A stretch of 64,000 nt of DNA, taken from contig NZ_CP014766.1 of the NCBI RefSeq assembly GCF_001611675.1, positions 1,488,001 to 1,552,000 on the forward strand, in the 5' to 3' direction. Origin of the DNA: Pontibacter akesuensis. Its GTDB lineage: Bacteria > Bacteroidota > Bacteroidia > Cytophagales > Hymenobacteraceae. Positions 43,062 to 51,574 of the stretch are shown here, piece by piece (the stretch's first letter is position 1; every line of letters begins with the position of its first letter). Position numbers and translations under genes: made by a program. Under the pieces are notes generated by a model. It saw only the letters and a program-made list of their open reading frames with translations, did not search any database and had not been told where the DNA came from.

Positions 43062-43250
43062 CCTGGGGGTAGGGGCCCTCTCCTCGCTCCGCTGCGGGCC
43101 TACCCCTACCCCCACCCAAGGACTGGAATCAGTTTCAGTAGCAAATACTTTCGCCATGCAACAGGAAGAACTTTCCCCTTGAAGGGACTATAGGGGTGTT
43201 CCACTTCTACTGATAACTCCCCTCCTTAGACAAGGAGGGGTCGGGGGTGG
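43062..43250. repeat. cluster of G/C-rich hairpins
   Basis: First hairpin: GGGGGTAGGGG near 43064-43076 pairs with CCCCTACCCCC near 43110-43120. Second: CCCCTCCTT / AAGGAGGGG at 43229-43250, followed by GGGGGTGG. The core CCTCC/GGAGG and the flanking GGGGTGG resemble the palindrome at 22208-22286. Confidence 0.65.
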
Positions 43251-43410
43251 TTAGATCACTACAAGCTTTACTATCAACAAGCAGCTGCCGCGTATCTTAA
43301 CTTATCATATTAAAACTTCCAAAACTTTTCCCGCACTTACTGCTTTATTCACCGTTGAAGCCTCTATAAGGCATTGATATTTATCATCAAAAAGAAAGCT
43401 TTATACTTTG

Positions 43411-43418
43411 TACCTTTG
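43411..43418 (+). promoter_or_regulatory. putative -7 element of hemH
   Basis: TACCTTTG, an exact TAnnTTTG match, 25 bases before the hemH ATG. TTTATACTTTG abuts it upstream; no clear -33 at normal spacing. Confidence 0.5.
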
Positions 43419-43443
43419 CACCAGATAAGCATTTAGACAGTAC

Positions 43444-44472
43444 ATGAGCAAAAAGAACACTGGTAAAATTGGCGTACTGCTGGTTAATCTCGGCACGCCT
43501 GACACTCCTGAAACGCCTGATGTTAGAAAATACCTGCGCGAGTTTTTACTGGATAAGCGCGTAATCGATATAAATCCTGTTGGCCGGTTTTTCCTGATCA
43601 ATGGCATTATTGCGCCTTTCCGTGCACCGAAATCAGCGGTCATCTACAAGCAGCTCTGGACCGAGCGCGGCTCTCCCCTGCTCTACCACGGCATCGACCT
43701 GAAGGAGAAGCTGCAGGCAAGTTTGGGCGACGGCTACCATGTTGCGTTTGGCATGCGGTACCAAAAGCCAAGTATAAAAAGTGCACTGGAAGAGCTGCGC
43801 GAGCAAAGCGTGGACCGCATCATTGTTTTCCCGATGTTCCCGCAGTACGCCTCCGCCAGCACAGGCTCTGCCCAGGACAAAATCATGGAGATTGTCAAGG
43901 ACTGGTGGATCATTCCGAGCATCAACTTTATCTCCGACTTCTGCAACGATCCCGGCTTCATAGAATCTTTTGCGGAACTTGGCCGCAGGTATATGGCCGA
44001 GGATAATTACGACCACGTGCTTTTCAGCTACCACGGCTTACCGGAGCGCCACATCCTGAAAGGCAGCGACCACGGCTACTGCAAACTGGGCACGTGCTGC
44101 AACAGCTATAACAAGCGAAATAAGTACTGCTACCGCGCCTCCTGCTTCGAGACCTCCCGCCAATTGGCTGCAGCCCTTGGCTTGCGCGAGGAACAGTATT
44201 CTGTTGCTTTCCAGTCGCGGTTGGGCAAAGACCCTTGGTTGAAGCCTTATAGCGATGAAGTGCTGAAAACATACCCGGAGAAAGGCATCAAAAAGGTATT
44301 AGCCTTTAGTCCTGCCTTCGTGGCCGACTGTTTAGAAACGACTATTGAGGTAGGTGAAGAGTTTAAAGAGATGTTTATGGAAGCGGGCGGCGAGAAATGG
44401 CAGCTGGTAGAAAGCCTGAATTCTAACGACACCTGGGTAGAGGCCGTGAAACAGATGATTCTGAAGAACTAA
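43444..44472 (+). CDS. hemH: ferrochelatase
   Basis: A 342-aa enzyme inserting ferrous iron into protoporphyrin IX, the last step of the protoporphyrin-dependent haem pathway. The start GKIGVLLVNLGTPDTPETPDVRKYL, PMFPQYASASTGSA and the signature FSYHGLPERHILKGSDHGYC with the catalytic histidine are all present; the conserved FSPAFVADCLETTIE lies near 282-296. A cluster of cysteines (YCKLGTCCNSYNKRNKYCYRASC) follows the signature; some ferrochelatases carry a [2Fe-2S] cluster, but here assignment is uncertain. Cytoplasmic or membrane-associated. Confidence 0.95.
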   Translation: MSKKNTGKIGVLLVNLGTPDTPETPDVRKYLREFLLDKRVIDINPVGRFFLINGIIAPFRAPKSAVIYKQLWTERGSPLLYHGIDLKEKLQASLGDGYHVAFGMRYQKPSIKSALEELREQSVDRIIVFPMFPQYASASTGSAQDKIMEIVKDWWIIPSINFISDFCNDPGFIESFAELGRRYMAEDNYDHVLFSYHGLPERHILKGSDHGYCKLGTCCNSYNKRNKYCYRASCFETSRQLAAALGLREEQYSVAFQSRLGKDPWLKPYSDEVLKTYPEKGIKKVLAFSPAFVADCLETTIEVGEEFKEMFMEAGGEKWQLVESLNSNDTWVEAVKQMILKN

Positions 44473-44482
44473 ATAAGATCCA

Positions 44483-44540
44483 AGCCCATAATACAAAGAG
44501 CCGCCGGTAACTGTACCGGCGGCTCTTTGTATTATGGGCT
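44483..44540. terminator. bidirectional terminator with a perfect 27-bp stem
   Basis: Arms 44483-44509 and 44514-44540 pair perfectly (4-base loop ACTG). It lies between convergent hemH and the 44553-45053 gene. Confidence 0.9.
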
Positions 44541-44552
44541 GATGGGCATAAC

Positions 44553-45053
44553 CTAATCCCAATCCCAGTCAAAATCATCATCGTCTTCCTCAACCTCATC
44601 CGCTCCCAGCATAATGGGTGCCTTCAAGTACAGCCCGAATGCTTTCTGGTTTCCTTCGCCGCTGTACCTTACCCTGTAGTTCAGGCCCAGGAAATAGTTT
44701 ACCCAGTAGTCGGTCTGCAGGCCAAGCACCGCTGTGTCACCTTTGCGTAACTCAAGGTAAGGCCCGGCAGCCAAACCAGCAATGCCTACACCTGTTTGCC
44801 CCTGCACATAAAGTATGGCGTTGCCCTGCTTTCGCTCAAAGCCAACGCTGGTGCTCACCGGGAAGTTGCTTTTCTCGTACCACCAAGCGGCAGCCTCTAT
44901 GCCCCAGCTTACTTTCGGCTTTTTCTCCCCAAAGTTAAAGTGCAGCATCGGTCCGACAGATAGCACATCCTGCGCACGCACCTCGGTGGCAAACATGAGC
45001 AACAGAACCGGCACCACCAGCCACTTTGCTCCTAGTTTCAGGTTAAGTTTCAT
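44553..45053 (-). CDS. secreted, probably outer-membrane, protein of unknown function
   Basis: A 166-aa exported protein with signal peptide KLGAKWLVVPVLLLMFATEVRAQ. The mature part is short amphipathic strands (VLSVGPMLHFNFG, NAILYVQGQTGVGIAGLAAGPYLELRKG, TDYWVNYFLGLNYRVRYSG), consistent with a small beta-barrel. It ends in a strongly acidic tail (VEEDDDDFDWDWD), unusual for a barrel. Its stop is 12 bases from the shared terminator. It follows the LOG-family gene closely. Confidence 0.75.
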   Translation of the reverse strand: MKLNLKLGAKWLVVPVLLLMFATEVRAQDVLSVGPMLHFNFGEKKPKVSWGIEAAAWWYEKSNFPVSTSVGFERKQGNAILYVQGQTGVGIAGLAAGPYLELRKGDTAVLGLQTDYWVNYFLGLNYRVRYSGEGNQKAFGLYLKAPIMLGADEVEEDDDDFDWDWD

Positions 45054-45069
45054 CTATTTTAGGATTGGG

Positions 45070-45651
45070 TTAAATGCGTTCAGAATCAACCCAATCCTCT
45101 GAAACAGCCGCGGCATAACGGGTCAGTTTCTGCAGCAGCACCCCGGCATCAGCTTCCACTATCAGGTTATCGGCATATTCAGGCTTGATGAAGCCTTCCT
45201 GCACACCGTGCGCGATCAGCTCTATAAACTTATCGAAGTAGCCGTTCACGTTGTAAAAGGCTACTGGCTTTTTGATGATGCCCAATTGATTCCAGGTGAT
45301 GATCTCGTTTATTTCGTCGAGGGTGCCAAAGCCGCCGGGCATCGCGATGAACGCATCTGAATGGCTTGCCATCAGTGCCTTGCGCTCGTGCATGGTTTTC
45401 ACCACCTGCAGTTCTGTCAGGCCAGTGTGTGCTACCTCGCGGTCTACCAGGCTCTGCGGAATTACGCCTACGGCCTCGCCGCCTGCTCCAAGTATGGCAT
45501 CGGCAATGGTCCCCATCAGGCCTACTTTGCCTCCCCCGAACACCAGTTTTATACTTTGTGCGGCCATTAGCTGCCCCAGTTTGGCGGCTGCCTGGCTGTA
45601 CACGTCCTTGTTGCCTGCATTGGCGCCACAGAACACAGCTATACTTTTCAT
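45070..45651 (-). CDS. LOG family protein (TIGR00730-type)
   Basis: A 193-aa Rossmann-like protein. Signature PGGFGTLDEINEIITWNQLG (near 104-123) is the PGGxGTxxE motif, with GGGKVGLMGTIADA and a start SIAVFCGANAGNKD. Members hydrolyse cytokinin nucleotide monophosphates to free cytokinin and ribose phosphate, or act as nucleotide 5'-monophosphate nucleosidases. The substrate in a non-plant-associated bacterium is unknown. Cytoplasmic, probably a dimer. Confidence 0.92.
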   Translation of the reverse strand: MKSIAVFCGANAGNKDVYSQAAAKLGQLMAAQSIKLVFGGGKVGLMGTIADAILGAGGEAVGVIPQSLVDREVAHTGLTELQVVKTMHERKALMASHSDAFIAMPGGFGTLDEINEIITWNQLGIIKKPVAFYNVNGYFDKFIELIAHGVQEGFIKPEYADNLIVEADAGVLLQKLTRYAAAVSEDWVDSERI

Positions 45652-45687
45652 ACTTTGTTATTGGCTAAAAATTGATTTCGAACAAAG

Positions 45688-45716
45688 AAAGGCCCCGGCG
45701 CTATGCCGGAGCCTTT
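45688..45716 (-). terminator. hairpin after the cysteine desulfurase gene
   Basis: Arms AAAGGCcCCGGC and GCCGGaGCCTTT (one mismatch each side, 5-base loop). On the minus strand the T-rich tail is TTTC. It lies between 45833 (stop) and the LOG gene and probably separates them. Confidence 0.65.
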
Positions 45717-45832
45717 GATATGAAGCAGCATGAACCAGCATGCTGCCTTTCAAAGCGTATAGAATTTACCCCCGTCGGGAGTCCTAAAATACAACGTCTT
45801 TTGACTTGCTGTATATAGTGTGTTACTATTTT

Positions 45833-46975
45833 TTACGCCAACTGCTTCTTGTACATTTTCGCAAGCGTAGCGGCGGCGTAATCTATTTCCTCGGCCGTGT
45901 TATACTTGCTGAATGAGAAGCGTACTGAGCCGCGGCTAGGGTCACAGCCCAACGCGCGCAGCACATGCGAGCCTGTGTTGGCGCCACTGCTGCAGGCGCT
46001 GCCACCAGAGGCTGAAATCTTGCTGATGTCCAGGCTAAAGAGCAGCATCTCGTTGATATCAGAGGCAGGCAGATTCACATTCAGCACCGTGTACAGGCTC
46101 TTATCACCAAACTCCGAAAGGCCGTTGAAACTCACATCCTCCATTTGCTCGCGCAGCTGGTGGATCATGCGGTCCTTCAGGTTTTGGATGTGGCGGGTAT
46201 GATCTTCCATATCGCGGTAGGCAATCTCCAGTGCTTTGGCCAAGCCAATAATGCCATAGACGTTCTCTGTGCCGCCACGCATGTTGCGCTCCTGCGCCCC
46301 ACCCTGAATCAAGGGCTGAATCTTCGTCCCCGCATCGCAGTACAGGAAGCCTACGCCTTTCGGTCCGTGAAATTTGTGCGCTGAGCCAACTATGAAATTA
46401 GCATTTAGCTGCTGCAGGTCATGCTTATAATGGCCCATGGTCTGCACCGTGTCCGAATGGAACACCGCGTTATACTTCCTGCAGATCGCTCCTATCGCCT
46501 CCACATCGTTCAGGTTACCGATCTCGTTGTTGGCGTGCATGATCGACACCAGCGTTTGCGGCTGGTTGGCCAATACTTCCTCCAGGTGCTCCAGGTCCAG
46601 CACACCTTGTCCATCGTGCCGCAGATACGTTACATGCACCCCCTCCTGCTTCTCCAGCAGCTCCATGGTGTGCAACACGGCGTGGTGTTCCATTTTGCTT
46701 GTAACCGCATGCTTGATGTTCAGCGAGCGGCAAGTGCAAACCAAAGCCGCATTATCAGCCTCAGTACCACCCGAGGTAAAGAAAACCTCAGCCGGCGATG
46801 TGTTCAGCAGGCCTGCTACCGTTTTTCGCGCCTTCTCAATGGCAGCCCGTACCTCACGCCCATGCGAGTGGATGGAAGACGGATTGCCGAAATGCTCCAG
46901 CATGAAAGGAGTCATCGCATCTAACACCTCTTTGTCCAGGGGCGTGGTGGCAGCATTATCTAGGTAAACACGCAT
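45833..46975 (-). CDS. cysteine desulfurase (NifS/IscS-like)
   Basis: A 380-aa PLP enzyme mobilising sulfur from cysteine for Fe-S cluster and thio-cofactor assembly. Motifs: YLDNAATTPLDKEVLDAM at the start; FFTSGGTEADNAAL; PLP-lysine in VGSAHKFHGPKGVGFLY near 200-206; and the active-site cysteine loop ISASGGSACSSGANTGSHVL near 327. The serine-rich SACSSG loop indicates the class I (NifS/IscS) type. It is not next to other isc genes. Transcribed from about 46975; a terminator separates it from the phosphomutase gene upstream. Confidence 0.94.
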   Translation of the reverse strand: MRVYLDNAATTPLDKEVLDAMTPFMLEHFGNPSSIHSHGREVRAAIEKARKTVAGLLNTSPAEVFFTSGGTEADNAALVCTCRSLNIKHAVTSKMEHHAVLHTMELLEKQEGVHVTYLRHDGQGVLDLEHLEEVLANQPQTLVSIMHANNEIGNLNDVEAIGAICRKYNAVFHSDTVQTMGHYKHDLQQLNANFIVGSAHKFHGPKGVGFLYCDAGTKIQPLIQGGAQERNMRGGTENVYGIIGLAKALEIAYRDMEDHTRHIQNLKDRMIHQLREQMEDVSFNGLSEFGDKSLYTVLNVNLPASDINEMLLFSLDISKISASGGSACSSGANTGSHVLRALGCDPSRGSVRFSFSKYNTAEEIDYAAATLAKMYKKQLA

Positions 46976-47024
46976 ATTTTTTGATTTTATTCCTTAATCA
47001 GTTCTTACTCAACCATTGAAGTAT

Positions 47025-47074
47025 AAAAAAAAGTTGCGCCAATGGCAGGAACATCTCCTGGCCAATGGCGCAAC
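47025..47074 (-). terminator. intrinsic terminator
   Basis: On the minus strand GTTGCGCCATTGGCC pairs with GGCCATTGGCGCAAC-type arms (slightly imperfect, short internal hairpin) followed by eight T. It closes the phosphomutase gene (47123-48514). Confidence 0.85.
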
Positions 47075-47122
47075 CTCCATTAGTTACTTTCTTTTTTATA
47101 ACAACAGCAGCAACACATTTCC

Positions 47123-48514
47123 CTAGGCGTTCTCAGAGATTATCTCTTTTATATCGGCAATGATCTTGTGGGCCAGGTGCTCAGCAGTGGCATTGCTATC
47201 GCTTTCGGCATAAATGCGAATGATAGGCTCAGTGTTGGACTTGCGCAGGTGCACCCACTCCTTGTCAAACTCAATCTTTACACCGTCAATCGTGTTGATC
47301 GGCTGCTTGGCATAACGCTCCTTCATCTGGCGCAGCACATCATCCACATCCACTTCTGGGGTTAGCTCAATTTTATTTTTGGAGATGTAGTAGTTAGGGT
47401 AGCTGGCACGCAGGCGCGTCATACTCATGTCGGCTTTAGCCAGGTGCGTCAGGAACAGAGCAATACCTACCAATGCATCACGGCCGTAGTGCAGTTCCGG
47501 GTAGATAATACCGCCGTTGCCCTCACCACCGATAATAGCGTTCTGCTCCTTCATCATGTTCACCACGTTTACCTCACCTACGGCAGCAGCGGCATAAGTA
47601 CCGCCGGCTTTCTCGGTTACATCACGCAGGGCGCGGGTAGAGGAAAGGTTGGAAACAGTATTGCCTACCTGGTTCTTCAGCACATAGTCAGCCACAGCCA
47701 CCAAGGTGTATTCCTCGCCAAACATGCTGCCGTCTTCATTCACCAGCGCCAGGCGGTCTACGTCCGGGTCTACTACAATGCCCAGATCATACTTGCCCTT
47801 CTCGATCATCTTCGAGATTTCGCGCAGGTTCTCTGGCAGTGGCTCCGGGTTATGGGCAAAATGCCCGTCCGGCTCGCAGTTCAGTTTCTCGATTTTTGTC
47901 ACGCCCAGGGCTTCCAACAGCATCGGCACGGCAAAACCGCCGCTTGAGTTCACGGCATCCACCACCACGCTGAAGTTTCTAGCCTTGATGGCGGCCACAT
48001 CCACCAGCGGCAGATCCAGGATCGCCTTGATATGCTTTTTAAGCGCTGTTTCGCTTTGCTTATACTTGCCAAGGTCGTTTACCTGCGCAAACTCAAAGGC
48101 CTCCTGCTCGGCAATGTCCAGCACCAGCTTTCCTTCCTCATCGGAGATAAACTCACCTTTGTGGTTGAGCAGCTTCAGGGCATTCCATTGCTTGGGGTTG
48201 TGGCTGGCGGTAAGTATAATGCCGCCGCCGGCTTTCTTGGCAGGCACCTCCATCTCCACGGTAGGCGTGGTAGAAAGGCCCACATCGATCACATCAATGC
48301 CCAGACCCTGCAATGTGGCGCACACCAGTTTATTTACCATGTCCCCCGAAAGCCGGGCATCACGGCCTACAATGATTGTCTTTTTATCGGTGTTTTGAAG
48401 CACCCAGGTACCGAAAGCAGCGGCAAACTTCACCACATCCACAGGTGTCAGCCCTTCGCCCGCCTGTCCGCCTATCGTACCACGTATTCCTGAAATCGAT
48501 TTTATTAAAGCCAC
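47123..48514 (-). CDS. glmM: phosphoglucosamine mutase-type phosphohexomutase
   Basis: A 463-aa alpha-D-phosphohexomutase. The phosphorylated serine loop is GIILTASHNPKQWNALK near 98-114, the magnesium loop VVDPDVDRLALV near 242-253, the sugar loop GGEGNGGIIYPELHYGRD near 327-344, and the phosphate-binding loop RKSNTEPIIRIYAE. GlmM makes glucosamine-1-phosphate for cell wall precursors, the most likely role in a genome-typical single copy; a phosphomannomutase function is possible. Divergent from mazG. Confidence 0.88.
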   Translation of the reverse strand: MALIKSISGIRGTIGGQAGEGLTPVDVVKFAAAFGTWVLQNTDKKTIIVGRDARLSGDMVNKLVCATLQGLGIDVIDVGLSTTPTVEMEVPAKKAGGGIILTASHNPKQWNALKLLNHKGEFISDEEGKLVLDIAEQEAFEFAQVNDLGKYKQSETALKKHIKAILDLPLVDVAAIKARNFSVVVDAVNSSGGFAVPMLLEALGVTKIEKLNCEPDGHFAHNPEPLPENLREISKMIEKGKYDLGIVVDPDVDRLALVNEDGSMFGEEYTLVAVADYVLKNQVGNTVSNLSSTRALRDVTEKAGGTYAAAAVGEVNVVNMMKEQNAIIGGEGNGGIIYPELHYGRDALVGIALFLTHLAKADMSMTRLRASYPNYYISKNKIELTPEVDVDDVLRQMKERYAKQPINTIDGVKIEFDKEWVHLRKSNTEPIIRIYAESDSNATAEHLAHKIIADIKEIISENA

Positions 48515-48536
48515 TTGTCGTATATTATTGCTCTGG

Positions 48537-48544
48537 CAAAAGTA
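48537..48544 (-). promoter_or_regulatory. putative -7 element of the phosphomutase gene
   Basis: Minus strand TACTTTTG matches TAnnTTTG, 23 bases before the ATG at 48514. Confidence 0.45.
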
Positions 48545-48713
48545 GTAATTAACTTATACTTTTAGAAGTTAATAATAGGCAAGATTCTCAGCCACTGCCC
48601 CTTCGCCCCTATAACAGTGTTTAAACGCCAGCCACACCGGCTTTAAGACAAGTATAAGGGCCACAGAGCTATTCAGGCAGCCTTTGCTATTAAATTCGCA
48701 TTTCATTATTTCT

Positions 48714-48721
48714 TACCTTTG
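48714..48721 (+). promoter_or_regulatory. putative -7 element of mazG, very close to the start codon
   Basis: TACCTTTG ends 5 bases before the mazG ATG. If active, the transcript would begin at or within a few bases of the start codon. Confidence 0.5.
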
Positions 48722-48726
48722 CCTTT

Positions 48727-49536
48727 ATGACTACTTCACAACCCGGCAAAAACACGCGAGAAGAACAGTTGCAGGCCTTTAGCCGCCTGCTTGATGTGAT
48801 GGATGAGTTACGGGAGAAATGCCCCTGGGACCGTAAGCAGACGATTGAGAGCCTGCGCCACCTGACCATTGAGGAAACCTACGAGCTTTCTGACGCTATT
48901 ATGAAAGGAGAGTTGCAGGAGGTTAAGAAGGAGATTGGCGACATTATGCTGCACCTTGTCTTTTACGCCAAGATAGCCGCTGAAAAAGGAGAATTCGACA
49001 TTGCTGACGTTTTGAACGCGCAGTGCGAAAAGCTCATTTTCCGGCACCCGCATATTTACGGCGATACAAAGGCAGACTCTGAGGAGGAGGTAAAGCAGAA
49101 CTGGGAAAAGCTGAAACTAAAGGAAGGCAACAAATCAGTGCTGGGAGGAGTACCACGTACACTGCCTGCCTTGGTGAAAGCCATGCGCATACAGGAGAAA
49201 GCCCGCGGCGCCGGGTTCGATTGGGACGACAAGGCGCAGGTGTGGGAAAAAGTGCAGGAGGAGCTGAATGAATTCGAGACTGAGTTTAATGTAGCGGACA
49301 CCGCTGCCATTGACCAGCAAAAGGCAACGGCCGAGTTTGGAGACCTGCTGTTCTCGCTCATAAACTTTGCCCGCTTTGCCGGCATCAACCCGGAGGAGGC
49401 GCTGGAGCGGACAAACCTGAAGTTCATAGACAGGTTCCAGTACCTGGAAACAGAATCAGCAAAAGACGGAAAGCAATTACAGGACATGTCCTTAAAAGAA
49501 ATGGACTATTACTGGAACAAGGCAAAAAAGCGTTAA
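48727..49536 (+). CDS. mazG: nucleoside triphosphate pyrophosphohydrolase MazG
   Basis: A 269-aa housekeeping MazG that hydrolyses NTPs to NMP and pyrophosphate, cleaning damaged nucleotides. It has two MazG-type domains. The first has LREKCPWDRKQTIESLRHLTIEETYELSDAI with metal-binding EETYE, then KKEIGDIMLHLVFYA with ExxD. The second is FDWDDKAQVWEKVQEELNEFE and AEFGDLLFSLINFARFAG. The C-terminus ends DYYWNKAKK. A TAnnTTTG element sits almost on the start codon. Confidence 0.95.
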   Translation: MTTSQPGKNTREEQLQAFSRLLDVMDELREKCPWDRKQTIESLRHLTIEETYELSDAIMKGELQEVKKEIGDIMLHLVFYAKIAAEKGEFDIADVLNAQCEKLIFRHPHIYGDTKADSEEEVKQNWEKLKLKEGNKSVLGGVPRTLPALVKAMRIQEKARGAGFDWDDKAQVWEKVQEELNEFETEFNVADTAAIDQQKATAEFGDLLFSLINFARFAGINPEEALERTNLKFIDRFQYLETESAKDGKQLQDMSLKEMDYYWNKAKKR

Positions 49537-50060
49537 CTATACATGCATCGCATTTTTTATTTGCTTATTTTTAACCCACTTTTTCTTTTTAAAGAAAGAA
49601 ATCAGCAAATAAAGGATATCTTGGCACAGGCGTAATGTCCTTTTAAAATGTTTAAAAGCCTTTTGCCCCTTGTTTGGCCTGTACAGGAGTGCCGTAGCGC
49701 CCACAGGTAATGCAATCGATTTCATAGTCGCAGATCATAAACCCTAACGACGCGCGGCTACACAGAAACAGACTTCAGTGTTTATACATCAAGCGTGGCA
49801 AATAATTGGTTTTTTACGTTATTGTTGCAACTGATATTAGGTATTTTAACAGATTATCCCTTAAATTAGGGTGCTGAAGAGGCAGCGGGCGGCTTTAACC
49901 TGAAAATTTTCGTATTGGAAATGTTTGAAAATTTAAGAAAAAGCTGAAATTGCGAATTCATCAAAGAACTAATTCCAAAAGAATTACATTTTACAATTAC
50001 ACAAACCCTTTTATTACAACACATTACAACACAAACAGCTAAACTTTAAACTTTAAAAAA
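49537..50060. other. non-coding stretch upstream of the ExbB operon
   Basis: About 520 bases. Near 49557-49610 are complementary arms (ATTTGC / GCAAAT) around a TTTCTTTTTAAAGAAA hairpin, which may end mazG transcription. The next 300 bases are AT-rich and must hold the operon promoter and leader. I see no exact TAnnTTTG near 50061, and no conserved RNA that I can name. A 62-codon minus-strand frame at 49537-49725 looks like chance. Confidence 0.45.
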
Positions 50061-50927
50061 ATGGAAAAAAAGACTGCAACAGTGAGCAAGAATGCTAATG
50101 TAGAGCAAAAGACTAGCCCTGTTGGCTCTCTATTTGCGAGCATTGTAATTCCAGTTGCCCTGATAGCATCTGTGCTTATCTACATGTTTGTTTTGGGTAA
50201 CCCTAGCAACTTCCAAGGTGGTGACCCTGCAAACCATCCACTACCAGGCAACTACCTCGGCATTGTATATAAAGGTGGTTGGGTAGTACCAGTATTGTTA
50301 GCCCTTAACCTGATGGTACTTATTTTCGCTATTGAGCGTGCGCTTACTATCGGAAAAGCAAAAGGAACTAAGAGTGTTGCTGCTTTCGTACGTAACATCT
50401 CTGCAAAACTGAACCAGCGTGACATCAACGGCGCTATCGCTGCCTGCGACGCACAGAAAGGTTCTGTAGCCAACGTGGTAAAAGCCGGTCTGCTGAAGTA
50501 CAAGGAAATGCAGAACGAGCCTGAGCTGCTGAAAGCTGAGAAAGTAGCCTCTATTCAGAAAGAAATCGAAGAGTCTGTAGCACTGGAGCTGCCAATGCTT
50601 GAGAAGAACCTGGTAGTTATCTCAACTATCGCCTCTATCTCTACACTGGTTGGTCTGATCGGTACGGTACTTGGTATGATCAAGGCCTTCGCCGCTCTTG
50701 CACAAGGTGGTGCTCCGGATGCGGTTGGTCTGGCAAACGGTATCTCCGAGGCCCTAATCAACACAGCCCTTGGTATTACAGGTTCTGCTATCGCTATCGT
50801 TGCTTACAACTACTTTACAAGCAAGATTGACGAACTTACTTACAGCATCGACGAAGCTGGTTTCAGCATCGTGTCAACGTTCTCTTCTCAGCATGAGACG
50901 CCAGCTGTAAGACCACAAACTGTATAA
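50061..50927 (+). CDS. exbB: ExbB/TolQ/MotA-type proton channel
   Basis: A 288-aa inner membrane protein. Segments: about 26-46 (IVIPVALIASVLIYMFVLG), about 74-93 (WVVPVLLALNLMVLIFAIER), and a C-terminal pair, about 188-211 (VISTIASISTLVGLIGTVLGMIKAF) and about 228-252 (GISEALINTALGITGSAIAIVAYNYF). The LVGLIGTVLGMIKAF and ALINTALG motifs are those of the ion-conducting channel. It energises the TonB proteins encoded downstream using the proton motive force. The N-terminal extra segment is typical of Bacteroidota ExbB. Confidence 0.93.
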   Translation: MEKKTATVSKNANVEQKTSPVGSLFASIVIPVALIASVLIYMFVLGNPSNFQGGDPANHPLPGNYLGIVYKGGWVVPVLLALNLMVLIFAIERALTIGKAKGTKSVAAFVRNISAKLNQRDINGAIAACDAQKGSVANVVKAGLLKYKEMQNEPELLKAEKVASIQKEIEESVALELPMLEKNLVVISTIASISTLVGLIGTVLGMIKAFAALAQGGAPDAVGLANGISEALINTALGITGSAIAIVAYNYFTSKIDELTYSIDEAGFSIVSTFSSQHETPAVRPQTV

Positions 50928-50948
50928 TTAACCGTTTAACCAGAAAAA

Positions 50949-51551
50949 ATGCCTAAAGTAAAAGTAAAAAGGAAAAAACCTGTCTTGGACATGACGCCAA
51001 TGGTGGACCTTGCCTTCTTGCTGGTTACTTTCTTTATGCTCACAACAAAGTTTGCTCCTGAGGAGTCGGTGATAGTAGATACGCCATCTTCTGTTTCAGA
51101 GATCAAACTTCCAGATACCAACGTAATCACATTATCCATCGGCAAAGAGGATCGTGTGTTTTTCGGAGTGGACGGACAGCAGACAAAGGAAGCATTGCTA
51201 ACCAAGATGGCAGGTAAGTATGGTGTCAGCTTTACCCCTGAGGAAACGAAAACCTTCTCGCTGCTTACAAACTTTGGCGTACCGATGAACCAGCTCAAGT
51301 CTTTCTTAGCTATGGACCCGGAAGCGCGCAAGAGTGTAAAACAGCCCGGTATTCCGATCGATTCGGTTAACAACCAACTGGGTGACTGGGTACACCAGAC
51401 ACGTTTAACAAACCGCGAGGTTGTTATAGCCATCAAAGGCGACGTTGACGTAAACTACAGTACCATCCAGCGTGTGATCGATATTTTGCAGGAAAGGAAG
51501 ATAAACAGGTTTAACCTGGTTACCGACATGGAAAGCAAGCCGCAGAACTAA
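50949..51551 (+). CDS. exbD: ExbD/TolR family protein, first copy
   Basis: A 200-aa single-span protein. The basic N-terminus (KVKVKRKKPVLDMTPMVDLAFLLVTFFMLTTKF) has the membrane segment at about 17-38 and the channel aspartate in MVDLAFLLV. The periplasmic domain (SEIKLPDTNVITLSIGKEDRVFFG to the C-terminal INRFNLVTDM) is the standard ExbD fold with a long insert. It assembles with ExbB and TonB. It starts 21 bases after exbB. Confidence 0.92.
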   Translation: MPKVKVKRKKPVLDMTPMVDLAFLLVTFFMLTTKFAPEESVIVDTPSSVSEIKLPDTNVITLSIGKEDRVFFGVDGQQTKEALLTKMAGKYGVSFTPEETKTFSLLTNFGVPMNQLKSFLAMDPEARKSVKQPGIPIDSVNNQLGDWVHQTRLTNREVVIAIKGDVDVNYSTIQRVIDILQERKINRFNLVTDMESKPQN

Positions 51552-51574
51552 TTTTTTGAAAGGAGACATACTAT

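Larger units (their letters stand above)
42774..43410. other. repeat-rich non-coding region between era and hemH
   Basis: With its edges this is the longest gene-free stretch, about 700 bases. It contains a third copy of the REP-like 25-mer at 42881-42905 (one mismatch), G/C-rich hairpins (CTGGGGGTAGGGG... at 43062-43125; CCCCTCCTTAGACAAGGAGGGG near 43229-43250), and several copies of ATACTT. No reading frame here has coding character. It looks like a landing site for small repeats. Confidence 0.6.

Noticed and set aside
42818..43182. Plus-strand frames in the era-hemH region
   Set aside because: They cross REP-like and G/C-rich repeats and have no domain; the repeats explain the sequence.
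49537..49725. 62-codon minus-strand frame after mazG
   Set aside because: Convergent with mazG, mostly AT-rich low-complexity with a lysine run, and no recognisable motif. It covers a hairpin.
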